Shown: in pieces, positions 26,915 through 36,396 of the stretch
How the letters are laid out: each line of letters begins with the position of its first letter
How positions within the stretch are numbered: the first letter of the stretch is position 1
Assembly (NCBI RefSeq): GCF_900182645.1
Contig: NZ_FXTA01000001.1
Location: forward strand, 496,001 to 560,000
Reading direction: 5' to 3'
Source of the DNA: Flavobacterium resistens
GTDB taxonomy: Bacteria; Bacteroidota; Bacteroidia; Flavobacteriales; Flavobacteriaceae
Length of the DNA stretch: 64,000 nucleotides
Program-made: the position numbers and the translations under genes
The notes under the pieces: model-generated
Told to the model about the DNA's origin: nothing
Database searches by the model: none
Seen by the model: the letters and a program-made list of their open reading frames with translations, nothing else

Positions 26915-26955
26915 TAATAGTTATTTTTATTTCATTGAAAATGAAATAAGATAAA

Positions 26956-26991
26956 TAAAAAAAGCTCTTCCAAAGTTTATCGGAAGAGCTT
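26956..26991 (-). terminator. Terminator of the glycan-utilisation operon
   Basis: The stem AAGCTCTTCC / GGAAGAGCTT has a 10-nt loop and a T-run on the minus strand, just after the last gene of the GH/Sus operon. Confidence 0.88.
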
Positions 26992-27012
26992 AAAACACTG
27001 ATTTAAAACAAT

Positions 27013-27990
27013 TTATTTAACTTCTAAAAAAGAGAAACTTTCGGGCTTTGCTACAATTTTGTTTCCTGAAAATTCAATTGAAATAATTCCGGCTTTTCTT
27101 GGAGAAACAGCACTTTCGTTAAAATGCGTATGAAGTACATAATTCATTTTATTGTCTTTATCCCAAAATACATCACCATGCCCTATTCCATTTTGTTTCG
27201 TATTTTTTCTGCTAATAATTGGACTTTCTGAAGCTTTTTCCCAAGGTCCCAGCGGACTTTTAGCAGTTGCATAACCTACAGCATAATCAATATTTCTGAA
27301 ATCATTTGCCGAATAAATCATATAATACAAACCATTGTGCTTTAAAACAGTTGGGCCTTCAGTAACTGGCCAGTTAACATTTTGCGTATTTTCCCAAGGC
27401 AAAACTCCAGAAATACATTCAGTTAAAGTTTCTGCTTTTATGCTTTGAAAATCATCATTTATTTCGGCAACAAAAATTCGGTTTCCATTTGTCAAACGAA
27501 CATGATACAGGTATTTTTTTCCATCCTCATCAATAAAAATAAATGGATCGATTTGATTTCCTGTTTTAATGATTGGTTCCTTAGATTCGTTTTTAAATGG
27601 CCCAAGCGGACTGTCACTTGTCGCAAAAGCAATATTTTCATTGGCCGTATAAATCATATAAAATTTGTTTTTATACGAAAGAATTTGCGGTGCCCAGAAA
27701 CCTTTGTCACCAAAAGAATCGCCTTTTTTCAAAGCTAAACCATTCTGCGCTCCAACAGGACCTTTCCAGTCTCTCAAATCAGAAGATGTGTAAACTTGAA
27801 AACCTTCACCATTTGGAAAATCTCCACTTGTAGTTCCATACAAATAATACAATCCGTTACTATAGAAGATGGTTGGGTCCGCCAGAAGAATTGTATTTGA
27901 TTTTGCTTCTTTTGGTTTGTCTTTGCTTTTCTCTTGAGAACAAGCTGTAAAAGCATACAATAATGTTATTATGGATAGTATTTTTTTCAT
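27013..27990 (-). CDS. Glycoside hydrolase family 43 lipoprotein
   Basis: A 325-residue lipoprotein (Cys17 in FTACS) with the five-bladed propeller of GH43. The three catalytic acids are in place: Asp38 (LADPTIF, general base), Asp148 (QIDPFIF, pKa modulator) and Glu211 (TEGPTVL, general acid). GH43 enzymes are mostly alpha-L-arabinofuranosidases, arabinanases and beta-xylosidases. It is the last gene of the SusC/SusD operon. The lipid anchor suggests it acts at the periplasmic or outer membrane face. Exact linkage specificity is unknown. Confidence 0.88.
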   Translation of the reverse strand: MKKILSIITLLYAFTACSQEKSKDKPKEAKSNTILLADPTIFYSNGLYYLYGTTSGDFPNGEGFQVYTSSDLRDWKGPVGAQNGLALKKGDSFGDKGFWAPQILSYKNKFYMIYTANENIAFATSDSPLGPFKNESKEPIIKTGNQIDPFIFIDEDGKKYLYHVRLTNGNRIFVAEINDDFQSIKAETLTECISGVLPWENTQNVNWPVTEGPTVLKHNGLYYMIYSANDFRNIDYAVGYATAKSPLGPWEKASESPIISRKNTKQNGIGHGDVFWDKDNKMNYVLHTHFNESAVSPRKAGIISIEFSGNKIVAKPESFSFLEVK

Positions 27991-28006
27991 TTTTTATTGG
28001 GTTTTA

Positions 28007-28050
28007 AATTTAACCGCAATCCCGATAATTATCGGGATTGCGGTTAAATT
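28007..28050. repeat. Perfect 44-bp palindrome (CCCGAT/ATCGGG family)
   Basis: Every base from 28007 to 28028 pairs with 28029-28050, giving 22-bp arms with no loop. The core is CAATCCCGATAATTATCGGG. It lies between the aldose epimerase and GH43 genes of one operon. Related copies lie at 55040-55071 and 55105-55120. Confidence 0.95.
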
Positions 28051-28062
28051 CGTTAAACAATA

Positions 28063-29241
28063 CTACTTTTTAACAGAAAACTGATAATAAGAAACTGTAT
28101 GATATTTTTGTCCCGGTTTTAAAACAATCGGAGCAAATTTTGGCTGATTTGGCGCATCTGGAAAATGTTGAGTTTCCAAAGCAAATGCGGTTCTGAAATC
28201 ATCTTTTGAACCTGATTTAAATGTATTTTTTGACTGCATGAAATTTCCACTATAAAACTGCAATCCTGGTTCTTCTGTAAAAATGTCCATTTTAATTCCC
28301 GATTTATCGCCTGAAATTGTTGCAGCGTGATTTAATCCGTTTTTCTTCGTTGCGTTTAAAACGTAATTATGATCGTAGCCTTTTCCGAATTTCAATTGTT
28401 CGTCTTTAGTTTCGATTCTTTCTCCGATGGTATGTTTTGAAGTAAAATCAAATACCGTATTCTTTACTGGTCTTAATTCTCCACTTGGAATCAAACCTTC
28501 GTCAACCGGAGTAAATTCATTCGCATAAATTTGCAATTCATGGTTTAAAATTGTCCCACTTCCTTCGCCATTCAAATTAAAAAAAGCGTGATTTGTTAAG
28601 TTTACAAGTGTCGTTTTATCTGTCGTAGCCTCATATTCCATTTTAACCGAATTATCATCTGTAATCGTATAAATTACTTTTACAGCTAAATTTCCCGGAA
28701 ATCCTTGTTCTCCATCTGGTGAAACATAAGTAAAAACCAAAGTGTTTTCATTTGTTTTTTCAGCATTCCAAACTACATCCTGAAAGCCTTTTACTCCGCC
28801 ATGCAAAGCATTTTTACCATTATTTAACGGAACTTGGTATTGTTTTCCTTCCAAAGTAAATTTCCCTTTCCCGATTCTATTTCCTACTCTTCCGATCGTT
28901 GCTCCAAAATAAGGTTCAGTCGAAGTTTTAAAACCTTTTGCACTATTCATTCCGACTACAACATCGGTTGGTTTTCCGTTTTTATCGTTTACCCAAAGCC
29001 CGATTAATCTTCCACCGTAATTAGTAAAAGCAGCTTTAATTCCTTTGTTTTCTATCCAATACAAATTGACTTTTTTACCATCAATAATCGTATCAAAATT
29101 TTTAGTTTCTAAAACGGTTTTTACCGAATCTGAACTTATTTCAGTAGTTTCTTTTGAAGCTGCATTTTCCTTTTTAGTGTCCTTACAATTAAACTGAAAA
29201 AGTGCCAGTAAAACAACTGCAGCAATTTGAATATTTTTCAT
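28063..29241 (-). CDS. Aldose 1-epimerase (mutarotase) lipoprotein
   Basis: A 392-residue GalM-type epimerase with a lipoprotein signal (LFQFNCKD). Family motifs are NYGGRLIGLWV, VGRVGNRIGKGKF, NGKNALHGGVKGF, the active-site block VNLTNHAFFNLNGEGSG, KGYDHNYVL, and EEPGLQFYSGNFM with the catalytic Glu. It interconverts alpha and beta anomers of aldoses such as galactose or glucose. An exported, lipid-anchored form inside a glycan operon would equilibrate sugars released by the neighbouring hydrolases before import. Confidence 0.92.
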   Translation of the reverse strand: MKNIQIAAVVLLALFQFNCKDTKKENAASKETTEISSDSVKTVLETKNFDTIIDGKKVNLYWIENKGIKAAFTNYGGRLIGLWVNDKNGKPTDVVVGMNSAKGFKTSTEPYFGATIGRVGNRIGKGKFTLEGKQYQVPLNNGKNALHGGVKGFQDVVWNAEKTNENTLVFTYVSPDGEQGFPGNLAVKVIYTITDDNSVKMEYEATTDKTTLVNLTNHAFFNLNGEGSGTILNHELQIYANEFTPVDEGLIPSGELRPVKNTVFDFTSKHTIGERIETKDEQLKFGKGYDHNYVLNATKKNGLNHAATISGDKSGIKMDIFTEEPGLQFYSGNFMQSKNTFKSGSKDDFRTAFALETQHFPDAPNQPKFAPIVLKPGQKYHTVSYYQFSVKK

Positions 29242-29262
29242 TTTTATAACTTTAAGATGATT

Positions 29263-30285
29263 TTATTTTGATGGAATTGCCAATTTGATTCCTTCACTAA
29301 CTGGCTCACCTAAAACTGGAAATCCGCTAGAATCCCAATTAATTTTCTGCATTCTTGGAGATCTTTTATTTCCGCAACCTTCTCCGGGATTTGAATTGGC
29401 GTGATATAAAATCCAGTCTTCTTTTCCGTCAGGAGATTTAAAGAAAGAATTATGTCCCGGCGCATAAACCTTGTTTTTATCGGATTGTTTGAAGATTGGT
29501 TCTGGGGATTTTTTCCATCCATTTGGATCCAATAAATTATCTCCTCCATTAAATACTAACAATCCTAAAGAATAAAAATCCGTCCAACAGCCACTTGCTG
29601 AAAAAACAATGAAAATTTTTCCGTTTCTTTCTAAAAACTGAGGCCCTTCGTTTACATTTACTTGTGGTGGATTTACATCATCGTGCAATGCGCCGTGTGT
29701 TTCCCAATCGTTTGTTGGCGAAGAAATCATTACGCGATCGCCGTCAATTTCAAGCGGGCTTTTCATTTTAGCGATGTAAATATTTTGTTGTCCGTTAGTG
29801 TCGCCTGCCCAGCCTGCCCAAATCATATAAAGTTGTTTCTTGTGTTCAAAAACATTTCCATCAATTGCCCATTTGTCTGTTTTTGCAGCAATTTTCCCTT
29901 TGAATTCAAAACTACCTTTAAACGGATCTGATGATTTGTTTTCTAAAACATACATTCTATGATTGTTGTTGTCGCCATTATCAGCAGCAAAATAGCAGTA
30001 CCATTTCCCATTAATAATATGAAATTCAGGCGCCCATATTTCTGCTGAATAGTTCGTGTTTTTTGGTGGTGTCCAAATGACTTTGCTTTCGGCATTTTTA
30101 ATATCTGACAAGTCTTTTGTTTTCCATAAAACCAATTTATTCCCAAGTGTATTTGTATAGTAGTAATATCCTTTATAATAGGTACTATAAGGATCTGCAC
30201 CTGATGGCAGTATTGGGTTTGTGAATGTTTTTTGCTGCGCAAAACTTATTGTTGTGAACAGGAAAAGGATTAGGTATTTTTTCAT
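29263..30285 (-). CDS. Glycoside hydrolase family 43 enzyme
   Basis: A 340-residue secreted protein (signal peptide ending ISFAQ) with a GH43 propeller. Candidate catalytic acids are Asp31 (SGADPYS), Asp142 (WAIDGNVF) and Glu213 (VNEGPQFL). The sequence pattern, with AEIWAPEFHIINGKWYCYFA and GQQNIYIAKM, resembles GH43 arabinofuranosidase/arabinanase-like enzymes. The propeller differs clearly from the other two GH43-type genes in the operon, so the three probably attack different linkages. Confidence 0.87.
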   Translation of the reverse strand: MKKYLILFLFTTISFAQQKTFTNPILPSGADPYSTYYKGYYYYTNTLGNKLVLWKTKDLSDIKNAESKVIWTPPKNTNYSAEIWAPEFHIINGKWYCYFAADNGDNNNHRMYVLENKSSDPFKGSFEFKGKIAAKTDKWAIDGNVFEHKKQLYMIWAGWAGDTNGQQNIYIAKMKSPLEIDGDRVMISSPTNDWETHGALHDDVNPPQVNVNEGPQFLERNGKIFIVFSASGCWTDFYSLGLLVFNGGDNLLDPNGWKKSPEPIFKQSDKNKVYAPGHNSFFKSPDGKEDWILYHANSNPGEGCGNKRSPRMQKINWDSSGFPVLGEPVSEGIKLAIPSK

Positions 30286-30311
30286 TTTTAGCTTTTTTAT
30301 TTGAATTTTTC

Positions 30312-30369
30312 CCGCAGATCTAGCAGATTACACAGATTATTTTATCAGCTAAATCTGCCAAATCTGCGG
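30312..30369. repeat. Nonamer-type inverted repeat (AATCTGC units)
   Basis: Arms at 30312-30329 and 30352-30369 match over 16 of 18 bases and contain repeated AATCTGC/GCAGATT. It fills the gap between the GH2 and GH43 genes. The same unit forms the hairpin at 46281-46331. Confidence 0.75.
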
Positions 30370-30383
30370 AAGAAAAAACACTT

Positions 30384-32192
30384 CTAATTCAAAGCATTTA
30401 TGACTTCAGTATTAATCTTATTTATTGCTTTGAAATCCATTTTATCTACTTTTCTATCATAAGTGATAAAACCATTTACTTCACCTTCAACATCGGTTGT
30501 TTGTGTATAAACTGCTGCTGAAAAACCATTTTTTACATAGTTTTTAAGGATCTTAGCATACTTGATATATTCGGCAGTGACTTCAGCTTCATTTTTAAAT
30601 TTAATGTAGCCCCAATTGTCATTTGCTCTCCATAAATGTCCTTCAAGAGGAAGTCCGATTCCGCCATATTCTCCCAAAACTGTAACTCTTCTGGCATCAT
30701 ATAAATACATTTCTGGTCCTGGATAATTGTGTAAATCTAGAATATCGCCCGTTTGAAAATGATTTCCACCACTTGATGAATTTGTTAATCGGCTTGGATC
30801 GTGATTTTTAGTCCATTCTGTAATCTCAACCGTTTTGAATTGTCCCCAAGCTTCGTTAAACGGAACCCAAACGACAATACTTGGATACGAATACAAATGA
30901 TCCATAATTTCTCGCCATTCTTTTCTATAGATTTCTTCAGATTTTGCAGAACGTTGCAATTCTGTTCCGTCAAAATATTTTCTGTTTTGCCAAATTGGTT
31001 GATCATCTCCGCTTGGCATATCTTGCCACACTAAAATTCCTAATTGGTCACAGTGTGTATACCAACGTTCCGGTTCCACTTTTACGTGTTTACGAATCAT
31101 ATTAAAACCTAATTCTTTTGTTTTAATAATATCGTATTTTAAAGCTTCATCGGTTGGTGCTGTGTATAATCCGTCTGGCCACCAACCTTGGTCCAAAGGT
31201 CCATATTGGAAATAATCTTTGTTATTTAATTGCATTCTCATGATTCCGTTTTCATCTCTTTTTGATGAAATTTTTCGCATTGCAAAATAACTTTTCACCT
31301 CATCAACCACTTTATTTTTGCTGATTAAACGAATTTTCGTCTGATATAAAAACGGACTTTCAGGCGACCATAATTTTGGAGCATTCAAAACAATATCATT
31401 GCTTTCGCCAACAACGGCTTTTTCTTTAGCAATTTCTTTTCCTCCATCAAGAACCGAAATTTCAACTACATCTCCTTTTTCAGCTCCATTTACATCGGCT
31501 TTAATACTGATTGTATTTTGATCGATATTTGGCGTTGTTTTTAATTCTGAAATGTTTTTAGCGTTTACAGGTTCAATCCAAACGGTTTGCCAAATTCCCG
31601 TAACAGGCGTGTACCAAATTCCTTCAGGATTTTTGACTTGTTTTCCTCTTGGTTGAGGCCCATCATTTGAAGGATCCCAAACTTTTACAACTAATTTTTG
31701 ATTTTTTCCTTTTTGAATAAATGGTGTAATATCGAATGAAAATGGTGTATATCCTCCAGTGTGTGAACCGACTTTTACGTCATTTATAAAAACTTCCGTT
31801 TTCCAATCTACAGCACCAAAATGCAAAAGAATATTTTTTCCGTTCCAATTTGATTCAATCGAAAAATTTGTTTCGTACCAAAGTTCATTTTTGGCTCCAA
31901 CATTTTTCATAACACCAGACAAACTTGATTCGGCCGCAAACGGAACCAAAATTTGCCCATCATATTTTGAAGGCGCTGTTTTTCCAAATTCTTGAATGCT
32001 GTAATTCCATAGACCATTCAAATTTTTCCACTGATCGCGCTCCATAATCGGACGGGGATATTCAGGTAACGTTTTGTTCGGATCAACCTGCTCTGCCCAT
32101 TTTGTTTTGATTTTATCTCCTTGTGGCTTCCATTGCGCATTTGCTGCAAACACTGAAATCAAGGCTAAAAAAAGGATGCTTTTTCTTTTCAT
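30384..32192 (-). CDS. Glycoside hydrolase family 2 enzyme
   Basis: A 602-residue secreted enzyme (signal peptide ending FAANAQ). It has the GH2 order: sugar-binding jelly roll (YPRPIMERDQWKNLNGLWNY, TGGYTPFSFDITPF), immunoglobulin-like domain (about 215-305), then a TIM barrel (MIRKHVKVEPERWYTHCDQL). Catalytic residues are the acid/base Glu447 (VPFNEAWG) and the probable nucleophile Glu508 (VLGEYGG). It is shorter than E. coli LacZ and lacks the C-terminal small-chain domain. GH2 activities include beta-galactosidase, mannosidase, glucuronidase and arabinosidase; the sequence does not decide which. Confidence 0.9.
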   Translation of the reverse strand: MKRKSILFLALISVFAANAQWKPQGDKIKTKWAEQVDPNKTLPEYPRPIMERDQWKNLNGLWNYSIQEFGKTAPSKYDGQILVPFAAESSLSGVMKNVGAKNELWYETNFSIESNWNGKNILLHFGAVDWKTEVFINDVKVGSHTGGYTPFSFDITPFIQKGKNQKLVVKVWDPSNDGPQPRGKQVKNPEGIWYTPVTGIWQTVWIEPVNAKNISELKTTPNIDQNTISIKADVNGAEKGDVVEISVLDGGKEIAKEKAVVGESNDIVLNAPKLWSPESPFLYQTKIRLISKNKVVDEVKSYFAMRKISSKRDENGIMRMQLNNKDYFQYGPLDQGWWPDGLYTAPTDEALKYDIIKTKELGFNMIRKHVKVEPERWYTHCDQLGILVWQDMPSGDDQPIWQNRKYFDGTELQRSAKSEEIYRKEWREIMDHLYSYPSIVVWVPFNEAWGQFKTVEITEWTKNHDPSRLTNSSSGGNHFQTGDILDLHNYPGPEMYLYDARRVTVLGEYGGIGLPLEGHLWRANDNWGYIKFKNEAEVTAEYIKYAKILKNYVKNGFSAAVYTQTTDVEGEVNGFITYDRKVDKMDFKAINKINTEVINALN

Positions 32193-32411
32193 ACTATATA
32201 TGTGTTGGGCATTTTTATTTGAAATAATGCCATAATGTTTCTTCTAAATCAAAATGAATTACCAGACTTATAACCAACATAAGCCTGGTAAATTCTCAAA
32301 CTAACTTAACTAACCAATTCTTGAGTAAGATGTGAAATGTGATGCGTAAAATGTGAAACTTAAAATGTGAATTCAAGAAATATTTAGTTTCAACTTTTCA
32401 CTTCTGACATT

Positions 32412-33449
32412 TTACTTTTTACTTAATCCAAATTTCTTCACCAAACTGTCGTATTCATTTTTAGAGATTGTAATCATACAGCCGTGGCGCACTTTTTCTG
32501 GAAGACTATATTTGTCCCAATCAGAGAAAAAAGTGTAGCCTGAGGCCTGAAACCAAGGTCCGTTTAGGTTATCTGCGATTGATAATCCGTATGAAACTCC
32601 TGGGTATTGTTCGTAATACATGTACCATATTTTGTCATCAGGAGAAGGAATCAACATTGGAGCTTCTCTGAAGTTTGGACTGATAGATTGCTGGGGCAAA
32701 GAATAAGGTCCTAAAAGGGATTTTGATTTGGCAATTCGGATGGTTTTTCCTGTTGTCCAATACAAAGTTGGGTACGTTTCGTCTTTAATCACAGCGTAGT
32801 AGGAATCGCCGATTTTACGAATAAAAACATCAATTGTTCCCATATCCCAATCGAATAAGCGTTTTGGCGTTCCTTCGAATGTTTTTAAATCTTTAGACAA
32901 AACATACAACGTTCGCTGACTTGCCCAATAACGTTCTCCATCTTCTTTTGTTCCTTCAAGATGTGGCGTGTGCCAAGTCATAATGAACTTTTCAGAATCT
33001 TTGTCGTAATATAATTTTGGAGCGCCAATTCTCTGTAAAGCATTTGAATAATCAGGAGTACTTTTTAAATCTGGTGTATAATCTGCATGTTTTTTCCAAG
33101 TAATCAAATCATCCGAAACCCAAATATTGATAGCCTTTGCATCGTCTCCCGTATTTCCTGCGATATAATATTTTCCGTCTGGACCTTTGCAAATGTCAGG
33201 ATGTCCTTTATATTCTTCAAAAACGCGCTTTCCATTGTTTAGATTTTCCCAATGTAAACCGTCCAAACTAACAGAATAATACAATCTGCCGTAATCATTA
33301 TGTGTCATGTGCGCAAAAAGATAGGCTTCGTTTTTAGGTTTTTCATTTCCTTTTATTTGTCCCGGCGGATCTGGTTGTTGCGCTTTCGCGGAAAATCCAA
33401 CTAGAATTATCGCTAGAAAAAAGAGCTGTTTTATTGTATTTTTTCTCAT
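32412..33449 (-). CDS. GH43-like five-bladed propeller glycosidase
   Basis: A 345-residue secreted protein (signal peptide ending FSAKAQ). Propeller features are YYSVSLDGLHWENLN, KGHPDICKGPDGKYYIAG, MTWHTPHLEGTKEDGERYWA, and DMGTIDVFIRKIGDSYYAV. Candidate catalytic acids are Asp85, Asp207 and Glu262 (FREAPML). This belongs to the broad GH43/GH32/GH117-like propeller group, members of which are often annotated only as family 43 glycosylhydrolase. It is the most divergent of the three GH43-type enzymes in this operon. Confidence 0.75.
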   Translation of the reverse strand: MRKNTIKQLFFLAIILVGFSAKAQQPDPPGQIKGNEKPKNEAYLFAHMTHNDYGRLYYSVSLDGLHWENLNNGKRVFEEYKGHPDICKGPDGKYYIAGNTGDDAKAINIWVSDDLITWKKHADYTPDLKSTPDYSNALQRIGAPKLYYDKDSEKFIMTWHTPHLEGTKEDGERYWASQRTLYVLSKDLKTFEGTPKRLFDWDMGTIDVFIRKIGDSYYAVIKDETYPTLYWTTGKTIRIAKSKSLLGPYSLPQQSISPNFREAPMLIPSPDDKIWYMYYEQYPGVSYGLSIADNLNGPWFQASGYTFFSDWDKYSLPEKVRHGCMITISKNEYDSLVKKFGLSKK

Positions 33450-33472
33450 TGCTGTGTAGTTTTTAATTGCCC

Positions 33473-33594
33473 ACGGATTTTACAGATTAAACAGGTTTTC
33501 ACTGATGTAATTTAAAATGATCGGCGGAAATCCGTTTAATCCGTTTGATCTGTGGCTAAAAGCAATTATCTAATTATCAAATTGACACATTATC
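33473..33594. repeat. Intergenic repeats: degenerate inverted repeat plus octamer array
   Basis: From 33473 to about 33556 an imperfect inverted repeat (GGATTTTACAGATTAAACAG against AAATCCGTTTAATCCGTTTG) resembles the CAGATT elements at 30312 and 46281. From 33563 to 33594 follow the octamers CAATTATC and TAATTATC and the 16-bp variant AAATTGACACATTATC, abutting the stop codon of the GH5-like gene. Confidence 0.65.
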
Positions 33595-34769
33595 TAATTT
33601 TTCTTATTTGCCTCAGAAGTCATCTTTTTAATCAAATCTGTTTCGGTTTGAATGTATGGTGTTCCATCAGTATGAAGCACTTCGTGAAACCATAATTTTG
33701 GTTCTGCAGTATAGATTTTAGTCCAACTGTCCCAAGCGTATTTTGTTTGTGTTTTTCCATCAACAAATCCCCAGTTGATCATACCAACATTGTATTTTCT
33801 GGCAATTGGAAGAAATCCTTCGAAAGTGCTTCCGTTTGGTCTTGCCATATATTCTGTACAGATTAATGGTTTTCCGTAACGTTGTAATTGTTTGATTACT
33901 TTTTCGAAATCCTGAGGTGTGTTGTAATTGTGGAAAGAAACTACATCAGACTGTTCAATCTGCATTTTATGCATTGGTTGCATTTTAGCTTCGTCGCTCC
34001 AATCTCCAACCCAAACTCCAGAAGTCAATGGTTGTGATGGATTGCTTGATCTTGCCCAAGCAAAAACATCTTTTAAAAGTGGTAAAATCAAATCAACTTT
34101 GTTTTTGATTTCTACTTTTTCGTAAGATGGACCGGTCATATTATCAGGTTCGTTCCAAACGTCCCAACCTAAAATTCGTTTATCATCTTTAAATTTTGCT
34201 ACCGTTTCTTTTACATATTTCTCTAAACGAGGATATTGTGTTTTATCCTGAAGTGCTTTTTGGCCCGGAGCCTGAACCCAACCAGAATTGTGTGTATGCG
34301 GTTTTGGCGCACGTTGTTTTCCTAAAGCCGGAAACGGATCCCAACAAGAATCAAACAAAACAAAAAGTATTTTAATATGATGTTTATCTGCAATTCCTAA
34401 AAAAGTATCCATGCGTTTGTAAAGTCCTTCAGCATCTTGCTGATGCAATAAATCATGTAGATAAACACGCATTACATTCATACCAAGACCTTCTGCCCAG
34501 CCTAATTCCTGATCAATTCTTTTTGGATCAAAAGTATCTTCCTGCCACATCTCTAACTGATTTATAGCTGTGCTAGGAGAATAATTTGCGCCCACTAACC
34601 AAGGTTGTTCTGCGTACCATTTATTGGCCTGATCTTTAGTCCAGATTTCTCTTTTTTCTACTGAAGTGGTTTCTGTTTTATTTTCTTCAGAATTACTTTT
34701 TTTATTGTTGCAGCTAAGCAATACTAGCCCTGCCAACACTAATGTCAGACACAATTTTACTTTCTTCAT
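33594..34769 (-). CDS. GH5-like (clan A) glycosidase lipoprotein
   Basis: The ATG at 34769 gives a 391-residue lipoprotein with Cys20 (LVLLSCNN); an upstream in-frame ATG would add eight residues. It has a TIM-barrel fold with clan GH-A catalytic signatures: acid/base Glu207 in GWDVWNEPDN and probable nucleophile Glu306 in PLICTEYMARP. Segments such as LGMNVMRVYLHDLLHQQDAE match proteins loosely annotated as 1,4-beta-xylanase or cellulase-family hydrolase. Endo- or exo-action and substrate are unknown. It follows SusD by 85 bp, the place where surface endo-hydrolases are often found in such operons. Confidence 0.8.
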   Translation of the reverse strand: MKKVKLCLTLVLAGLVLLSCNNKKSNSEENKTETTSVEKREIWTKDQANKWYAEQPWLVGANYSPSTAINQLEMWQEDTFDPKRIDQELGWAEGLGMNVMRVYLHDLLHQQDAEGLYKRMDTFLGIADKHHIKILFVLFDSCWDPFPALGKQRAPKPHTHNSGWVQAPGQKALQDKTQYPRLEKYVKETVAKFKDDKRILGWDVWNEPDNMTGPSYEKVEIKNKVDLILPLLKDVFAWARSSNPSQPLTSGVWVGDWSDEAKMQPMHKMQIEQSDVVSFHNYNTPQDFEKVIKQLQRYGKPLICTEYMARPNGSTFEGFLPIARKYNVGMINWGFVDGKTQTKYAWDSWTKIYTAEPKLWFHEVLHTDGTPYIQTETDLIKKMTSEANKKN

Positions 34770-34854
34770 TTTCAATATTGTTATTATGAACAATTGTTCT
34801 TTATGATAAGGGAATCAGATTTGAAGCATCTGATTCCCTCAAAAAATTTAATTT

Positions 34855-36378
34855 TTAATATCCTGAGTTTTGATCTAGATTTGGATTATTATCAACATCT
34901 GTTTGTGGAATTGGCATTCTGTGATTTTTACCCACTTTAAAGTTTTTAAAATCTGAATCACGAAGTGCGATTTTATCAACAGAAGCTTGCGTATTCAAAT
35001 CTCCCCAACGTTTTAAATCTTCCCAACGAACACTTTCTCCAGCTAGTTCTAAAACTCTTTCCATTTTTAATCTTTCCAGGAACAAATCATGGTTATTTCC
35101 AATTTCAGGATGTGCAACCGCTAATGTGTTCATGTTAGCACGCGCTCTTACCATGTCAACATATTGATACGCTTGCGCAGTATTTCCTAATTCATTCAAA
35201 ACTTCTGCATAGCGCAACAAAATATCACCGTAACGAACTAATCTGTAGTTTACTTGAGAATAGTAATCTTCATTATCTCTGTAATAATCACGGCTTCCTT
35301 TTCTGAACCAAGCTTCGTTATTGTTCCATTCCCAGTTTCTATTGTATGTTTTGTCTCCAAAATCAGCTAATAATTGAGGATAGTACAAAGTCCATCTTAA
35401 ACGGATATCAAGATTTCCGTCTTTGTTTTTTTCTTCCTTGAAAGCATTTACTAACCAAAAACGAGCTTGTCCGTCAGACCATCCAATTCCTCTTGGCGCA
35501 AAAAACTGACAACGGTTGCTAGAAACTGCAGCATTTTGATCTTCTCCTGTTCCGCCTTTTCTTTGATCTCCAAATTGAATTTCAAAAACAGATTCGCTGT
35601 TGTTTTCATGTAAATCTGTAAAGTTGTCTCTGTAATTTGCTTGTAAGCTGTATTTTGCTCCAGCACCAGAAATCAAATAGTCTAAAGACGTTTTTGCTTC
35701 AGCCCATTTATGTTGTTGCATATATACTTTTGCAAGAAAAGCTTTTGCTGCTCCTTTGTCTGGTCTTCCAATATCTGCACCTGACCAATCTCTTGGCAAA
35801 TCTGCGAAAGCTTCATTTAAATCTTTTTCAACTTGAGCCCAAACTTCTGTTACTTTTACTTGTTTTGGCAAATCTGCTGGCGTAGATGGTTCTAAAACCA
35901 ACGGAATATCTTCCCAAATTACTGCTGCATAATAGTAATGCAAGGCTCTCAAAAATTTAGCCTGCGCTATAATTCTCTTTTTTGTGTCTTCATTTTGGAA
36001 AGTAATATTTGGAACATTTGCCAAAACTTGGTTACATCTGAAAATCGCTTTGTAAGTATCTCTCCATGTTACAGCATTTCCTTCCCAGAAATTATAATTG
36101 ATGTAATTGAATCTTGTCCAATCTGCTAATTCTGTCCACGGACTTACGCTATATCCTTCATCAGACGTTAAATCCAAACGGAAATAAATCCATCTTGCCC
36201 AAAGGCCATCTTTATAAAACATGGCATAAATTGAATTTACTCCGGCTTGTGCGTCACTTTCAGTTTTCCAATATTGGTCTACTGTAATATCATTTGGGCT
36301 ATTTAGGTCCAATTCTTTTTCGCATGAAGCAAAAATGAGACCTAGAAGAGCTACGGTTATTATGATTGATTTTTTCAT
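34855..36378 (-). CDS. SusD/RagB-family glycan-binding lipoprotein
   Basis: A 507-residue lipoprotein (FASCEKELDLNSP) of the SusD family: an N-terminal TPR-like helical region (YKAIFRCNQVLANVP, AQAKFLRALHYYYAAVIWED), a central PDKGAAKAFLAKVYMQQHKW, and C-terminal RYGDILLRYAEVLNELGN and ERVLELAGESVRWEDLKRWG. It caps the SusC barrel on the cell surface and helps capture oligosaccharides. It lies 18 bp after SusC in the same operon. No SusE/SusF-type binding protein follows it. Confidence 0.95.
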   Translation of the reverse strand: MKKSIIITVALLGLIFASCEKELDLNSPNDITVDQYWKTESDAQAGVNSIYAMFYKDGLWARWIYFRLDLTSDEGYSVSPWTELADWTRFNYINYNFWEGNAVTWRDTYKAIFRCNQVLANVPNITFQNEDTKKRIIAQAKFLRALHYYYAAVIWEDIPLVLEPSTPADLPKQVKVTEVWAQVEKDLNEAFADLPRDWSGADIGRPDKGAAKAFLAKVYMQQHKWAEAKTSLDYLISGAGAKYSLQANYRDNFTDLHENNSESVFEIQFGDQRKGGTGEDQNAAVSSNRCQFFAPRGIGWSDGQARFWLVNAFKEEKNKDGNLDIRLRWTLYYPQLLADFGDKTYNRNWEWNNNEAWFRKGSRDYYRDNEDYYSQVNYRLVRYGDILLRYAEVLNELGNTAQAYQYVDMVRARANMNTLAVAHPEIGNNHDLFLERLKMERVLELAGESVRWEDLKRWGDLNTQASVDKIALRDSDFKNFKVGKNHRMPIPQTDVDNNPNLDQNSGY

Positions 36379-36396
36379 TATGCTATTTTTTTTAAA

